NCBI RefSeq assembly: GCF_022227765.1
Contig: NZ_JAJMLZ010000009.1
Span: forward strand, 111,659-175,658
DNA length: 64,000 nt
Direction: 5' to 3'
Source: Ectothiorhodospira shaposhnikovii
Lineage (GTDB): Bacteria; Pseudomonadota; Gammaproteobacteria; Ectothiorhodospirales; Ectothiorhodospiraceae
Below the pieces are notes generated by a model. It ran no database searches, was not told where the DNA came from, and saw nothing but the letters and a program-made list of their open reading frames with translations. Within the stretch, counting starts at the first letter, position 1, and each line of letters opens with the position of its first letter. Positions 44,519 to 52,650 of the stretch are shown piece after piece. The translations under genes and the position numbers were made by a program.

Positions 44519-45180
44519 CCCCCGTCCTCATCTTCGGTGCCAGCCGCGGGGTCGGTCTGGCGCTGGCCCGGCTGCTCCGGCGGGATGACATCCCGGTACT
44601 GGCCATGGTTCGCCCGCGCACGGACGCCCTGCCACTGCTGGAGATCGGTGCCGACATCATGCCCGGTGACGTCCTCGAACCCGGTGATGTGAAACGGGCC
44701 TTCGATGCGCTGGATGATCAGGGCATCGTGGTTTCCACGGTATCGGGCCGGACCGAAGACGGCCGTTTCGTGGACGACGACGGCAACCGGATCATTGTCG
44801 ATGCCGCCGCTGCCCGAGGGGTGCGGCACTGCATTCTGGTGACCGCCATCGGCTGCGGCGAGATGATGCCGTTCCGCTCGGCACGGGCCATCGCCGCCTT
44901 CGGGGATGTGGTGGATGCCAAGACCCGTGCGGAAGCCCATCTCAAGGCTTCCGGCGTGCCCTTTACCCTCATTCGTCCCGGCGGTCTGGGCGATGAACCG
45001 GCCACCGGCCGGGGCATGCTGTCGGAAAACCCCGCCATTCACGGCTTCATTCAGCGGGCGGACGTGGCGCTGCTGATCCGGCAGGTGATGTCCGACCCCG
45101 GCGCCCTCGGCAAGGCCTATGCGGCCGTGGACAGGGATCGCGCCCGGATCGATCCGATCCCGGCAACCGGGACGGGATGA
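44515..45180 (+). CDS. NAD(P)-binding reductase, ChuY/biliverdin-reductase-like
   Basis: The 221-residue protein has an N-terminal dinucleotide-binding motif (LIFGASRGVGLALARLL) and the short-chain-reductase-like strands VVSTVSGR and CILVTAIGCG, resembling flavin/biliverdin reductase B and ChuY. ChuY of enterohaemorrhagic E. coli reduces anaerobilin, the product of the radical SAM enzyme ChuW. Here hutX overlaps it and a ChuW homologue (hutW) is 5 kb downstream, so the same anaerobic heme-breakdown step is likely; substrate is inferred from context. Confidence 0.75.
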   Translation: MTPVLIFGASRGVGLALARLLRRDDIPVLAMVRPRTDALPLLEIGADIMPGDVLEPGDVKRAFDALDDQGIVVSTVSGRTEDGRFVDDDGNRIIVDAAAARGVRHCILVTAIGCGEMMPFRSARAIAAFGDVVDAKTRAEAHLKASGVPFTLIRPGGLGDEPATGRGMLSENPAIHGFIQRADVALLIRQVMSDPGALGKAYAAVDRDRARIDPIPATGTG

Positions 45181-45185
45181 CGCCC

Positions 45186-45213
45186 TTGACTTGCAAATAA
45201 TAATCAATATCAT
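45186..45213 (+). promoter_or_regulatory. Promoter overlapped by a Fur box for the heme receptor
   Basis: TTGACT (45186-45191) and TATCAT (45208-45213), each five of six to consensus with 16-base spacing, form a good promoter. The 19 bases at 45193-45211 (GCAAATAATAATCAATATC) match the Fur consensus at 15 positions and lie between and over these elements, so iron-bound Fur would block transcription. The leader to the receptor start is about 140 bases and shows nothing else. Confidence 0.75.
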
Positions 45214-45356
45214 TTCACCATTCGTGTTTCCCATCACGGAAACACCTGAGTCCACTTGCAGCTCAGCCCGCCACCGACCCCTGTCGGCAAGCCAGCCAGG
45301 CCGCCTTTTCAAGCTTGGGACGGAGTGCGCCCACTTCGTCGGGTTCTGGAGGTTTC

Positions 45357-47390
45357 ATGACGCGTCAGCGCCTGTGCATGCTCACCGCGGCCATCGCCGC
45401 CGCCCTTTCCGGCACGGCCCACGGGGCCGATCCGGCCGGGGATCCTCTTTATGCCTCGGTGACCCTGCCCACCCTGCTCATTGAATCCACCCGCATGCCG
45501 GCACCGGTGGAGCAGGTCAACGCCCCGGTGGCGGTGCGTGACCGTGAGTCCATGGATCGGGACCAGGCCGCCAACCTGGCGGACATCATGCGCATGCTGC
45601 CCGGCGTCGGCATCGGCGGCGGTACCCGTGCCATCGCCATGGAACCGGTGATCCGGGGGCTGAGCGGAGAACGGGTCGTGATCCGGGTGGACAATGCGCG
45701 CCAGAATTTCGGCGCCGGCCACAAGGGCAGAATCTTTCTGGACCCCCTGCTGCTGGAACAGGTGGAAGTGCTCAGGGGACCGGCCTCCACCCTGTATGGT
45801 TCGGGTGCCCTGGGCGGCGTGGTGAATTTCCGCACCCAGGATGCCGACAGCTTCCTGGGGCCGGATGTCGATGCCGGCGGCCGGGTGAGCGCCGGCTACC
45901 AGAGCCAGGGGGATCAGTCCCTGTTCTCGGCCACCGCCGCGGGACGGGGAGAACGCCTGTCCCTGCTGGCCAACGTGCTCAAGCGGGAGCAGTCCGACCT
46001 GAAAGACGGGAACGGTGACACCATCCTGTACACCGGCGACGAGATCGTGTCCGGCCTGCTCAAGGGCACCCTGACCCCGGCACCGGGGCACCGTCTGACC
46101 CTCAGTCTGCAGGCCTTTCGGGATGATCACGAAATCCCCTCCAATGCCAACAGTACCGGCACCGGCGCCGGCAGCACCGCCATCATCGTCGACCGGCGCA
46201 CGGACAATCGGACCCAGACCCTGCGCTACCAACTGCATCCCGATGACAGCCGCTGGCTGGATCTGGATGCCACCCTCTACGGTAATCAGGTGGAACTGGA
46301 CGAAACCCGCACCGACACCGGCCGCAACGATGTCACCCAACTCAATACCCTGGGGTTGGACCTGACCAACACCCTGCGGTTTGAAACCGGCCCGGTGGAT
46401 CATCTGGTGGTCGTGGGTCTGGAACATTACCAGGATCGCCAAAAAGGGGAGCGGGATGGCGAGAGCCGTCCCATGTATCCCGATGCCCGCCAGGCGGTCA
46501 CCGGAATCTTCCTGGTGGATCGCCTGCTCATCACGGACCGGTTGGAGATCGCCCCCGGCCTGCGGTATGACCATTTCAGCAAGGACGCCGACGACCACGA
46601 CCGACTGACCGAATCCGAATGGTCGGGGCAGATCAGTGCCACCTATACCCTGACTCCGGGCTGGGAACTGTTCGCCGGCTATTCCGAGGCCTTCCGCGCC
46701 CCCTCGCTCACCAACCTGTACGTGGGCGGCATCCACTTCGGCAACAACCGGTTCGAGCCCAATCCGGACCTGCGACCGGAAAAGGCGCGCAACAAGGAAC
46801 TGGGCCTGACCCACCATGCACGGGGCCTGTTCCATCCCGAGGACCGGTTGCGGGCAAGACTGTCGGTGTACCAGAACGACGTGGAGGACTTCATCGACCA
46901 GATCGTGGAGCTGGAGATGCCGGCCTTCGGTCCTCCCATCCCCGGTGGCCGCACCTACTTCGAGAACGTGAATGATGCCCGCCTGCGGGGACAGGAACTG
47001 GAGATTCATTACACCCATCCGGATCACTTCATCACCGTGAGCGCCGCCCGGCAGCGGGGAGACAACCGCACCGAAGGCGGCCCCCTGTCCGGCATTCCCG
47101 CCGATAACCTGGCGCTGGAAGGGGGCGTGCATGTCATGCAGGGTCGGCTCACCCTGGGTGGCCGCGTGACCCATGCCTGGTCCCAGGACCGGGTACCGGA
47201 CGACGCGGACACCGCCGACAGCTACACCCTCACCGATATCTTTCTGACCCTGCGACCTGGCGCGGACCGGGACCGGATGCGGGTGGATTTCGGCATCGAC
47301 AACCTCACCGACAAGACCTACCGCCCTCACCTGTCATCCATGAACGACCCGGGGCGCAACGTGAAGATCCAGGCCAGCTATCGCTTCTGA
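45357..47390 (+). CDS. TonB-dependent heme/hemoglobin outer-membrane receptor
   Basis: The 677-residue protein has a signal peptide (MLTAAIAAALSGTAHG), a plug domain (LADIMRMLPGVGIGG, VEVLRGPASTLYGSGALGG) and a 22-strand-type barrel ending in the terminal phenylalanine (QASYRF). Features of heme/hemoglobin receptors include the FRAPSLTNLY motif and the following NPDLRPEKARNKELGL stretch. It would bring heme through the outer membrane using TonB energy. GGAGG lies five bases before ATG 45357. HmuTUV follow, supporting heme as substrate. Confidence 0.92.
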   Translation: MTRQRLCMLTAAIAAALSGTAHGADPAGDPLYASVTLPTLLIESTRMPAPVEQVNAPVAVRDRESMDRDQAANLADIMRMLPGVGIGGGTRAIAMEPVIRGLSGERVVIRVDNARQNFGAGHKGRIFLDPLLLEQVEVLRGPASTLYGSGALGGVVNFRTQDADSFLGPDVDAGGRVSAGYQSQGDQSLFSATAAGRGERLSLLANVLKREQSDLKDGNGDTILYTGDEIVSGLLKGTLTPAPGHRLTLSLQAFRDDHEIPSNANSTGTGAGSTAIIVDRRTDNRTQTLRYQLHPDDSRWLDLDATLYGNQVELDETRTDTGRNDVTQLNTLGLDLTNTLRFETGPVDHLVVVGLEHYQDRQKGERDGESRPMYPDARQAVTGIFLVDRLLITDRLEIAPGLRYDHFSKDADDHDRLTESEWSGQISATYTLTPGWELFAGYSEAFRAPSLTNLYVGGIHFGNNRFEPNPDLRPEKARNKELGLTHHARGLFHPEDRLRARLSVYQNDVEDFIDQIVELEMPAFGPPIPGGRTYFENVNDARLRGQELEIHYTHPDHFITVSAARQRGDNRTEGGPLSGIPADNLALEGGVHVMQGRLTLGGRVTHAWSQDRVPDDADTADSYTLTDIFLTLRPGADRDRMRVDFGIDNLTDKTYRPHLSSMNDPGRNVKIQASYRF

Positions 47391-47408
47391 CATCAAGGAG
47401 ACCCTGCC

Positions 47409-47459
47409 ATGAACCCGCTGAACACCCGCAGCGACCGAGGTCGACATGCACCGTCGTGA
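47409..47459 (+). other. Possible 16-codon leader frame overlapping the hmuT start
   Basis: AAGGAG precedes ATG 47409, which opens a frame of 16 codons (MNPLNTRSDRGRHAPS) ending at TGA 47457-47459, 13 bases inside hmuT in the +1 frame. The strong ribosome binding site and overlap suggest a leader peptide that couples translation to hmuT, or a remnant of a lost small gene. No family recognised. Confidence 0.4.
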
Positions 47460-48327
47460 ACTGCTGCGCCTGATGGGCGTCATGGCCCTCGCCGGTCTGC
47501 CTACCGGCCTGTGGGCCATGCAGCACCGTGCCGATGACGGACTGAGTGAGGGGCACCGCCTCATCACCATCGGTGGCGGACTGACGGAGACCGTCTTCGC
47601 CCTGGGGGCCGGCGACCGGATCGTGGGTACCGACAGCACCAGCACCTACCCGGTGGCCGCCGAGGCCCTGCCCAGGGTGGGCTACCAGCACACCCTCACC
47701 ATCGAGAGCCTGCTGGCCCTGCGGCCCCACGCCCTGATCCATGACGGCAGCGCCGGACCCGAAGGCACGCTGACCCGGGCCCGGGAGGCCGGCGTACGGA
47801 TACTGACCGTCCCCGGGGAACCGAGCCTGGAAGGGTTCAGGGCCAGGGTACGGACCCTGGGACAATGGCTGGACGCCACGGAAACCGCCCGGCGGGTCAT
47901 CGACGATGTGGACCAGGACCTGGCCCGGGCCAGGGATCTGCAGGCGGGATTTCCCCGCCCGCCCGCCGTGGTGGCCCTGATGGCCCATGGCCAGGGCAAT
48001 GCGGTGGCCGCGGGCCGGGACACCAAGGCGGATGCCCTGATCCGCCTGGCCGGCGGACGCAATGTCTTCACCGACTTTGCCGGCTATCGGCCCGTGTCCC
48101 GGGAAGGCGTCATGGCCAAACGCCCCGATGCCCTGGTGATCACCGGGGCGGCGGCGGCGGACTTCGGCGGCATGCTGGGGCGGGTACCGCAATATGTGGG
48201 CGACACCCTGTTCCTACTGGGGTTCGGCCCGAGGCTGGGCGAGGCCGTGCTCACGGTCACCCGTTTCCTGGGGGGTGATTCACGCACCCGCCGGGACGCC
48301 CGCTTCACCGATATCCCATACGCATGA
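47446..48327 (+). CDS. hmuT: Periplasmic heme-binding protein of the HmuTUV transporter
   Basis: A 293-residue ABC substrate-binding protein (HmuT/BtuF-like). It has a signal peptide starting HRRELLRLMGVMALAGLPTG, then ITIGGGLTETVFALGAGDRI, VGTDSTSTYP and the conserved RVGYQHTLTIESLLALRP. It carries heme from the receptor to the inner-membrane permease. GAGGT lies four bases before ATG 47446. It overlaps hmuU by four bases. Confidence 0.93.
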   Translation: MHRRELLRLMGVMALAGLPTGLWAMQHRADDGLSEGHRLITIGGGLTETVFALGAGDRIVGTDSTSTYPVAAEALPRVGYQHTLTIESLLALRPHALIHDGSAGPEGTLTRAREAGVRILTVPGEPSLEGFRARVRTLGQWLDATETARRVIDDVDQDLARARDLQAGFPRPPAVVALMAHGQGNAVAAGRDTKADALIRLAGGRNVFTDFAGYRPVSREGVMAKRPDALVITGAAAADFGGMLGRVPQYVGDTLFLLGFGPRLGEAVLTVTRFLGGDSRTRRDARFTDIPYA

Positions 48328-49403
48328 GCACGGTGGCTTCCCAAATCCCCGCCACCGGGACCCTCTCGGCGCCCGGCTCCCGCTCGGCCCGTGCCCGCTG
48401 GGTGGTGATCGCCCTGATACCGGCGGTCCTCGCCGCCGCTCTACTGGGACTGACCACCGGGGCGGTGGAGGTGAGTCCGGCGGAAGTCCTGTGGGTATTG
48501 ACCGGACACCTGGATGACCCGTTCCTGCGGGAAGTCATTCTCAACCTGCGCCTGCCCCGGGTGCTGGTGGCCATCACCGTGGGTGCCGCCTTGGCCGTGA
48601 GCGGGGTGGCCCTGCAGGGCCTGTTCAGGAACCCGCTGGCCGACCCGGGCCTGATCGGCGTATCCGCCGGCGCGGCCCTGGGGGCGGTCAGCGTGATCGT
48701 GCTGGGCACCACCGTGCTGGCCCCGCTGGTCATGGCCCTGGGCGTGTTCACCCTGCCGCTGGCGGCGTTTGCCGGTGGTCTGGGGACCACCTGGCTGGTC
48801 TACCGGCTGGCCAGTCACGGCGGGCATACCTCGGTGGCCACCCTGCTGCTGGGCGGTATCGCCATCAATGCCATTGCCGGCGCCGCCACCGGCATGCTGG
48901 TGTACATGGCCGACGACCAGCAACTGCGTACCCTCACCTTCTGGAACATGGGTTCGCTGGCTCACGCCGGCTGGACCCTGTGGGCCGTCAGCGCGGGACT
49001 GGTCCTGCTGGCCCTGGCCTGCATGCCCCTGGTGGCCCGCGCCCTCAACGGCCTCATGCTGGGGGAGTCCGTGGCCACCCATCTGGGCTTTCCCGTGCAC
49101 CGGATCAAGACCCTGGTGGTGGTCACGGCCGCCTTGGCGGTGGGTGCCTCCGTGGCCATTGCCGGCATCATCGGTTTCGTCGGGCTGGTGGTGCCCCATC
49201 TGCTGCGCCTGACCATCGGCCCGGACCACCGTTATCTGCTGCCGGCCTCGGCCCTGGGGGGCGCCCTGCTGCTCCTGCTGGCCGATGCCCTCGCCCGCAT
49301 CATCGTCGCCCCCGCGGAGCTGCCCATCGGGCTGCTCACATCCCTGCTGGGGGGACCATTTTTCCTCTGGCTGCTGCTGCGGCAAAAAGGGAGGCTCGGA
49401 TGA
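48324..49403 (+). CDS. hmuU: Heme ABC transporter permease (FecCD family)
   Basis: A 359-residue FecCD-type permease with about ten membrane helices. Family signatures are LRLPRVLVAITVGAALAVSG, NPLADPGLIGVSAGAALGAV and the C-terminal GFVGLVVPHLLRLTIGPDHR. Together with HmuV it forms the inner-membrane heme importer. ATGA overlaps link it to both neighbours. Confidence 0.94.
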   Translation: MSTVASQIPATGTLSAPGSRSARARWVVIALIPAVLAAALLGLTTGAVEVSPAEVLWVLTGHLDDPFLREVILNLRLPRVLVAITVGAALAVSGVALQGLFRNPLADPGLIGVSAGAALGAVSVIVLGTTVLAPLVMALGVFTLPLAAFAGGLGTTWLVYRLASHGGHTSVATLLLGGIAINAIAGAATGMLVYMADDQQLRTLTFWNMGSLAHAGWTLWAVSAGLVLLALACMPLVARALNGLMLGESVATHLGFPVHRIKTLVVVTAALAVGASVAIAGIIGFVGLVVPHLLRLTIGPDHRYLLPASALGGALLLLLADALARIIVAPAELPIGLLTSLLGGPFFLWLLLRQKGRLG

Positions 49404-50227
49404 ACACACAGGCCCTGGCAAAAGTGTCCAATCTGGTGGTGGAACGGGGGGGACGGTACCTGCTGGATCAGGCCAACCTGGAGGCCCACCCAGGCAGCGT
49501 GCATGTGCTGGTGGGTCCCAACGGTGCCGGCAAGAGCACCTTGCTGTCGGTGATGGCCGGTGATCTGCGGCCCAGCAGCGGCGAGGTCACCTGGTGTGGA
49601 CAGACACTGGACCAATGGTGTCCCCATGCCTTGGCCCGCTGCCGGGCGGTACTGCCCCAGGAAACCGTGGTCACGTTCCCGCTCACCGCCTGGGAAGTGG
49701 CGGAGATGGGGCGGCTGCCCCATCGCACCCCGGAACGGGACGCCAGAATCGTCCGCGAGGCCCTGGACCGGGCCGGCGTATGGCACCTATCGGGCCGGGA
49801 ATACCGCAGTCTTTCCGGCGGGGAACGCCAACGGGTGCAGATGGCCCGGGTACTGGCCCAGGTCCACGACACGGGACCGGACCAACCGGGCCTGCTGTTG
49901 CTGGACGAACCCACTTCGGCCCTGGACGTCAGGCATCAGCTGCGGCTCATGGAACTGCTGCGGGTGGACGCCGCCCGGGGTCGAACCATCCTGGTGGTGC
50001 TGCACGACCTGAATCTGGCCGCCGCCTACGCGGACCATATCACCGTGCTCAAGGACGGCAAGGTGGTGGCCAGCGGCACGCCGGCACAGGTCATGCGCGC
50101 CGAAACCATCACCCACGCATGGGGCGTGGAATGCCTGGTGGAAAGGGACAGTCTCACGGGATGCCCCTGGGTCCGCATGCGCTACGGCCTGGGTTGCGCC
50201 ACCGCTCACCGGGAGCATGCCGCATGA
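49400..50227 (+). CDS. hmuV: Heme ABC transporter ATP-binding protein
   Basis: A 275-residue ATPase with all motifs: Walker A GPNGAGKST, Q-loop at LPQET, signature LSGGERQRVQMARVL, Walker B LLLLDEPTSALD and switch histidine in VVLHDLNLAA. ATG 49400 was chosen because GGGAGG lies five bases upstream and it overlaps the hmuU stop. The insertion ARVLAQVHDTGPDQPGLLLL before Walker B is typical of HmuV. It overlaps hutW by four bases. Confidence 0.95.
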   Translation: MNTQALAKVSNLVVERGGRYLLDQANLEAHPGSVHVLVGPNGAGKSTLLSVMAGDLRPSSGEVTWCGQTLDQWCPHALARCRAVLPQETVVTFPLTAWEVAEMGRLPHRTPERDARIVREALDRAGVWHLSGREYRSLSGGERQRVQMARVLAQVHDTGPDQPGLLLLDEPTSALDVRHQLRLMELLRVDAARGRTILVVLHDLNLAAAYADHITVLKDGKVVASGTPAQVMRAETITHAWGVECLVERDSLTGCPWVRMRYGLGCATAHREHAA

Positions 50228-51534
50228 CCACCATCGCCACCGACATGCCCGGTCTGTCCATGCCTGCCTTCAGCGAGGATCTGCCCTACCCCCGGCGCAA
50301 GCGCAGCCATCATGACGCCATCATGCCGCTGCAGCCCCTGTGCGAGGGCACCGCGACCCTGGGTGAACACCTGCTGAACCGGACGGCGGACTCGCGCCCC
50401 AGGGCCATTTACCTGCACATCCCGTTCTGTCGCCGGATCTGCCATTTCTGCAACATGCGCCGGATGAAGGGCAGCCCCGAGTCCCGCTATGCCGATCTGC
50501 TGATCCGGGAAATGGAAGCCGTCACCAGGATCCCCTATGTCCGGGACGGCATCTATGGCGCCGTGTATTTCGGTGGCGGCACCCCCAGCACCCTGTCCAC
50601 GCCCGACCTGCAGCGGATCCTGCAGGCACTCAGGACACATTTTCAACTGACGGATGACGTGGAAATCACCCTGGAAAGCAGCCTCTCCGACCTGGATGAA
50701 GACAAGCTGAGGGCGGTCATGGCGGAAGGCATCAACCGTCTCAGTCTGGGCGTGCAGACCTTCCATGACCGTGGCCGGCGCCTGCTGGGTCGGTTGGGTG
50801 ACGGGGAATGGGTCAAGGCGCACATCCGGCGTTTCCGCGCCCTGGGGCTGGACAACCTGGGCATGGACCTGATCTACCACTACCCCATGCAGAGCGACGG
50901 GGAACTGGCCCACGACCTTGCCGCCATCGCCGAGTTGGATCTGGCGGGTTTTTCCCTGTATTCCCTGATGATCCGGGAAAAGAGCCGCCTGGCCCATGAA
51001 CACATGGCCCATGCCACCCAGACTCCGCAGACCCTGGCCCGGGAATGGCAACTGTTTTCACGGATTCTGGCAGCCGGTCAACGGCAGGGATTCGAGAGTC
51101 TGGAACTGACCAAGATGGTCAGGCCCGGCAGGGATCGTTACCGGTATGTGGCATTGCGCTACCAGGGCGGCGACACCCTGCCGCTGGGGGCCGGCGCCGG
51201 CGGGCGACTGGCCGGCATGATGCTCATGAACCCCTTGTCCCTGGAGGCTTATGCCCAGAGTTTGGAGAGGGTCACCGATCGCGAGGGCATGACCACCCGT
51301 CCGCCCTATGATGCCCTGTATCGATTCATCGGCACCATCCAGTTCGGCCATGTGACGCCGGACACGGTGCCGGAAGCGGCACATGCGGACCTGCTGGCGC
51401 GCTGCGAGCAACGGGTGGATCAAGCGCTCCTCACCCCCCTCGGGGACGGTCGTTACTCCCTGACGCCGAAGGGTATTTTCTGGGGCAACAACCTGGCGGC
51501 GGAACTGGCCGGCTGCGTGATGGAACAACTTTGA
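50224..51534 (+). CDS. hutW: Anaerobic heme-degrading radical SAM protein HutW/ChuW
   Basis: A 436-residue radical SAM enzyme related to HemN and to ChuW, which opens the heme ring without oxygen to yield anaerobilin and free iron. The [4Fe-4S] site is C69-RRI-C73-HF-C76 in IPFCRRICHFCNMRR, followed by YFGGGTPSTLS. ATG 50224 overlaps the hmuV stop, fixing the start (the frame is open upstream only in shadow). It is the last gene of the heme operon; no aerobic heme oxygenase or HutZ is in the window. Confidence 0.92.
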   Translation: MTTIATDMPGLSMPAFSEDLPYPRRKRSHHDAIMPLQPLCEGTATLGEHLLNRTADSRPRAIYLHIPFCRRICHFCNMRRMKGSPESRYADLLIREMEAVTRIPYVRDGIYGAVYFGGGTPSTLSTPDLQRILQALRTHFQLTDDVEITLESSLSDLDEDKLRAVMAEGINRLSLGVQTFHDRGRRLLGRLGDGEWVKAHIRRFRALGLDNLGMDLIYHYPMQSDGELAHDLAAIAELDLAGFSLYSLMIREKSRLAHEHMAHATQTPQTLAREWQLFSRILAAGQRQGFESLELTKMVRPGRDRYRYVALRYQGGDTLPLGAGAGGRLAGMMLMNPLSLEAYAQSLERVTDREGMTTRPPYDALYRFIGTIQFGHVTPDTVPEAAHADLLARCEQRVDQALLTPLGDGRYSLTPKGIFWGNNLAAELAGCVMEQL

Positions 51535-51685
51535 GCACCGGCTCGGGCCTGCAAAACGCTGCGGGCCGACCACCCCGGCTGGTACTTCCGGGTCCATCAT
51601 CCCCGAGAATGGTCATTGATTTCCGTGGATCTCCAGATCCATCATTGCCGATTCATCACCAGCAAATGGATCGTGGGACCGCTGT

Positions 51686-52534
51686 ATGGACCAAGGAAAA
51701 GCCGTCAAAGACTTCGAAATACCGGCACGCCCCGACATTCTGACGGAAATCCAACGGCTACGAAGTCTTCCCGACGTGGCCCTCAACCAGTTTGCGGATC
51801 TCATTGCCAGGGACGTAGGGCTGTCGGCCGGCGTACTGAAAATGGTGAACTCCCCCCTGTTCGGCCGAAGCAGACAGATTACCGACATTCATAACGCGGT
51901 GGCCCTGCTGGGTATCCATTCCATCACCCAGCTGGTCGCATCCCAGAAGCTGCGTCAATCCATCACCGGCAGAGCCTGCATATCCCTGGAAAAGTTCTGG
52001 GACACAGCCACCCAGACCGCGCAAACCATGCTGCTGCTGAGAAACCATCTCAATCTGCATCGAACCTGTCCCGCCGATGATGCCTACAGCTTTGGTCTGT
52101 TTCGTGACTGCGGTATCCCCATCATGGCCATCAAGTATCCTGATTATCGGTCCGTACTCATGGCGGCCAATCAGAATCCTGACCGGGTTTTCACGGAGGT
52201 GGAAGAAGATCACTACCCGACCAACCACGCGGTGATCGGCTACTACGTGGCCAGCTCATGGAACCTTCCTCAGACCATGACCCAGCTGATCCTCAGGCAT
52301 CACGATCCGTCATTTCTGGACGACCGGCAAGTCGGCCGCTCCCAGAAGGACCTCTATGCCATCAGCAAACTGGCCGCCAATATCCTGAGCCAGGTGAAGC
52401 AGGGCAGCGATGACTGTGAATGGCCGGCCGTCAGCATCCGTGTACTGGATCATCTGGGTCTGACCGAGTACGACCATGATGTCCTGCAGGCGGACCTTTC
52501 CGAAGAGCTGATCCTGCGGCACGGCATCTGCTGA
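51686..52534 (+). CDS. HDOD domain protein
   Basis: A 282-residue HDOD-domain protein. The core from about residue 15 reads ILTEIQRLRSLPDVALNQFA, then VLKMVNSPLFG and the NAVALLGIHSITQLV helix typical of HDOD. HDOD proteins are thought to act in signalling, often near cyclic di-GMP enzymes; they lack the metal-dependent phosphohydrolase residues of true HD domains. The gene has no clear ribosome binding site. It is isolated (151 bases after hutW, 116 before nrdD). Confidence 0.88.
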   Translation: MDQGKAVKDFEIPARPDILTEIQRLRSLPDVALNQFADLIARDVGLSAGVLKMVNSPLFGRSRQITDIHNAVALLGIHSITQLVASQKLRQSITGRACISLEKFWDTATQTAQTMLLLRNHLNLHRTCPADDAYSFGLFRDCGIPIMAIKYPDYRSVLMAANQNPDRVFTEVEEDHYPTNHAVIGYYVASSWNLPQTMTQLILRHHDPSFLDDRQVGRSQKDLYAISKLAANILSQVKQGSDDCEWPAVSIRVLDHLGLTEYDHDVLQADLSEELILRHGIC

Positions 52535-52584
52535 TCCATCGCGGCGCCGACCGGCCTTGCCGGAGGGGTGGGACCCAGGGCTTC

Positions 52585-52629
52585 CACAAAATATTGTGCC
52601 TGTTATAATCCGCGGCACCATATATCGCC
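52585..52629 (+). promoter_or_regulatory. Two NrdR-box-like sites flanking the nrdD -10 element
   Basis: Box 1 (52585-52598, CACAAAATATTGTG) and box 2 (52616-52629, CACCATATATCGCC) fit CACNATATATNGTG with one and two mismatches. Their centres are 31 bases apart, about three helical turns, the usual NrdR spacing. A perfect extended -10 (TGTTATAAT, 52601-52609) lies between them, so NrdR with bound ATP/dATP could repress the class III reductase genes. Confidence 0.75.
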
Positions 52630-52650
52630 CCATCAAAGGATCCCGTCTTC

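Noticed and set aside
45309..47330. A 673-codon minus-strand open frame
   Set aside because: Antisense to the TonB receptor, which has a signal peptide, plug and barrel and a Fur-controlled promoter.
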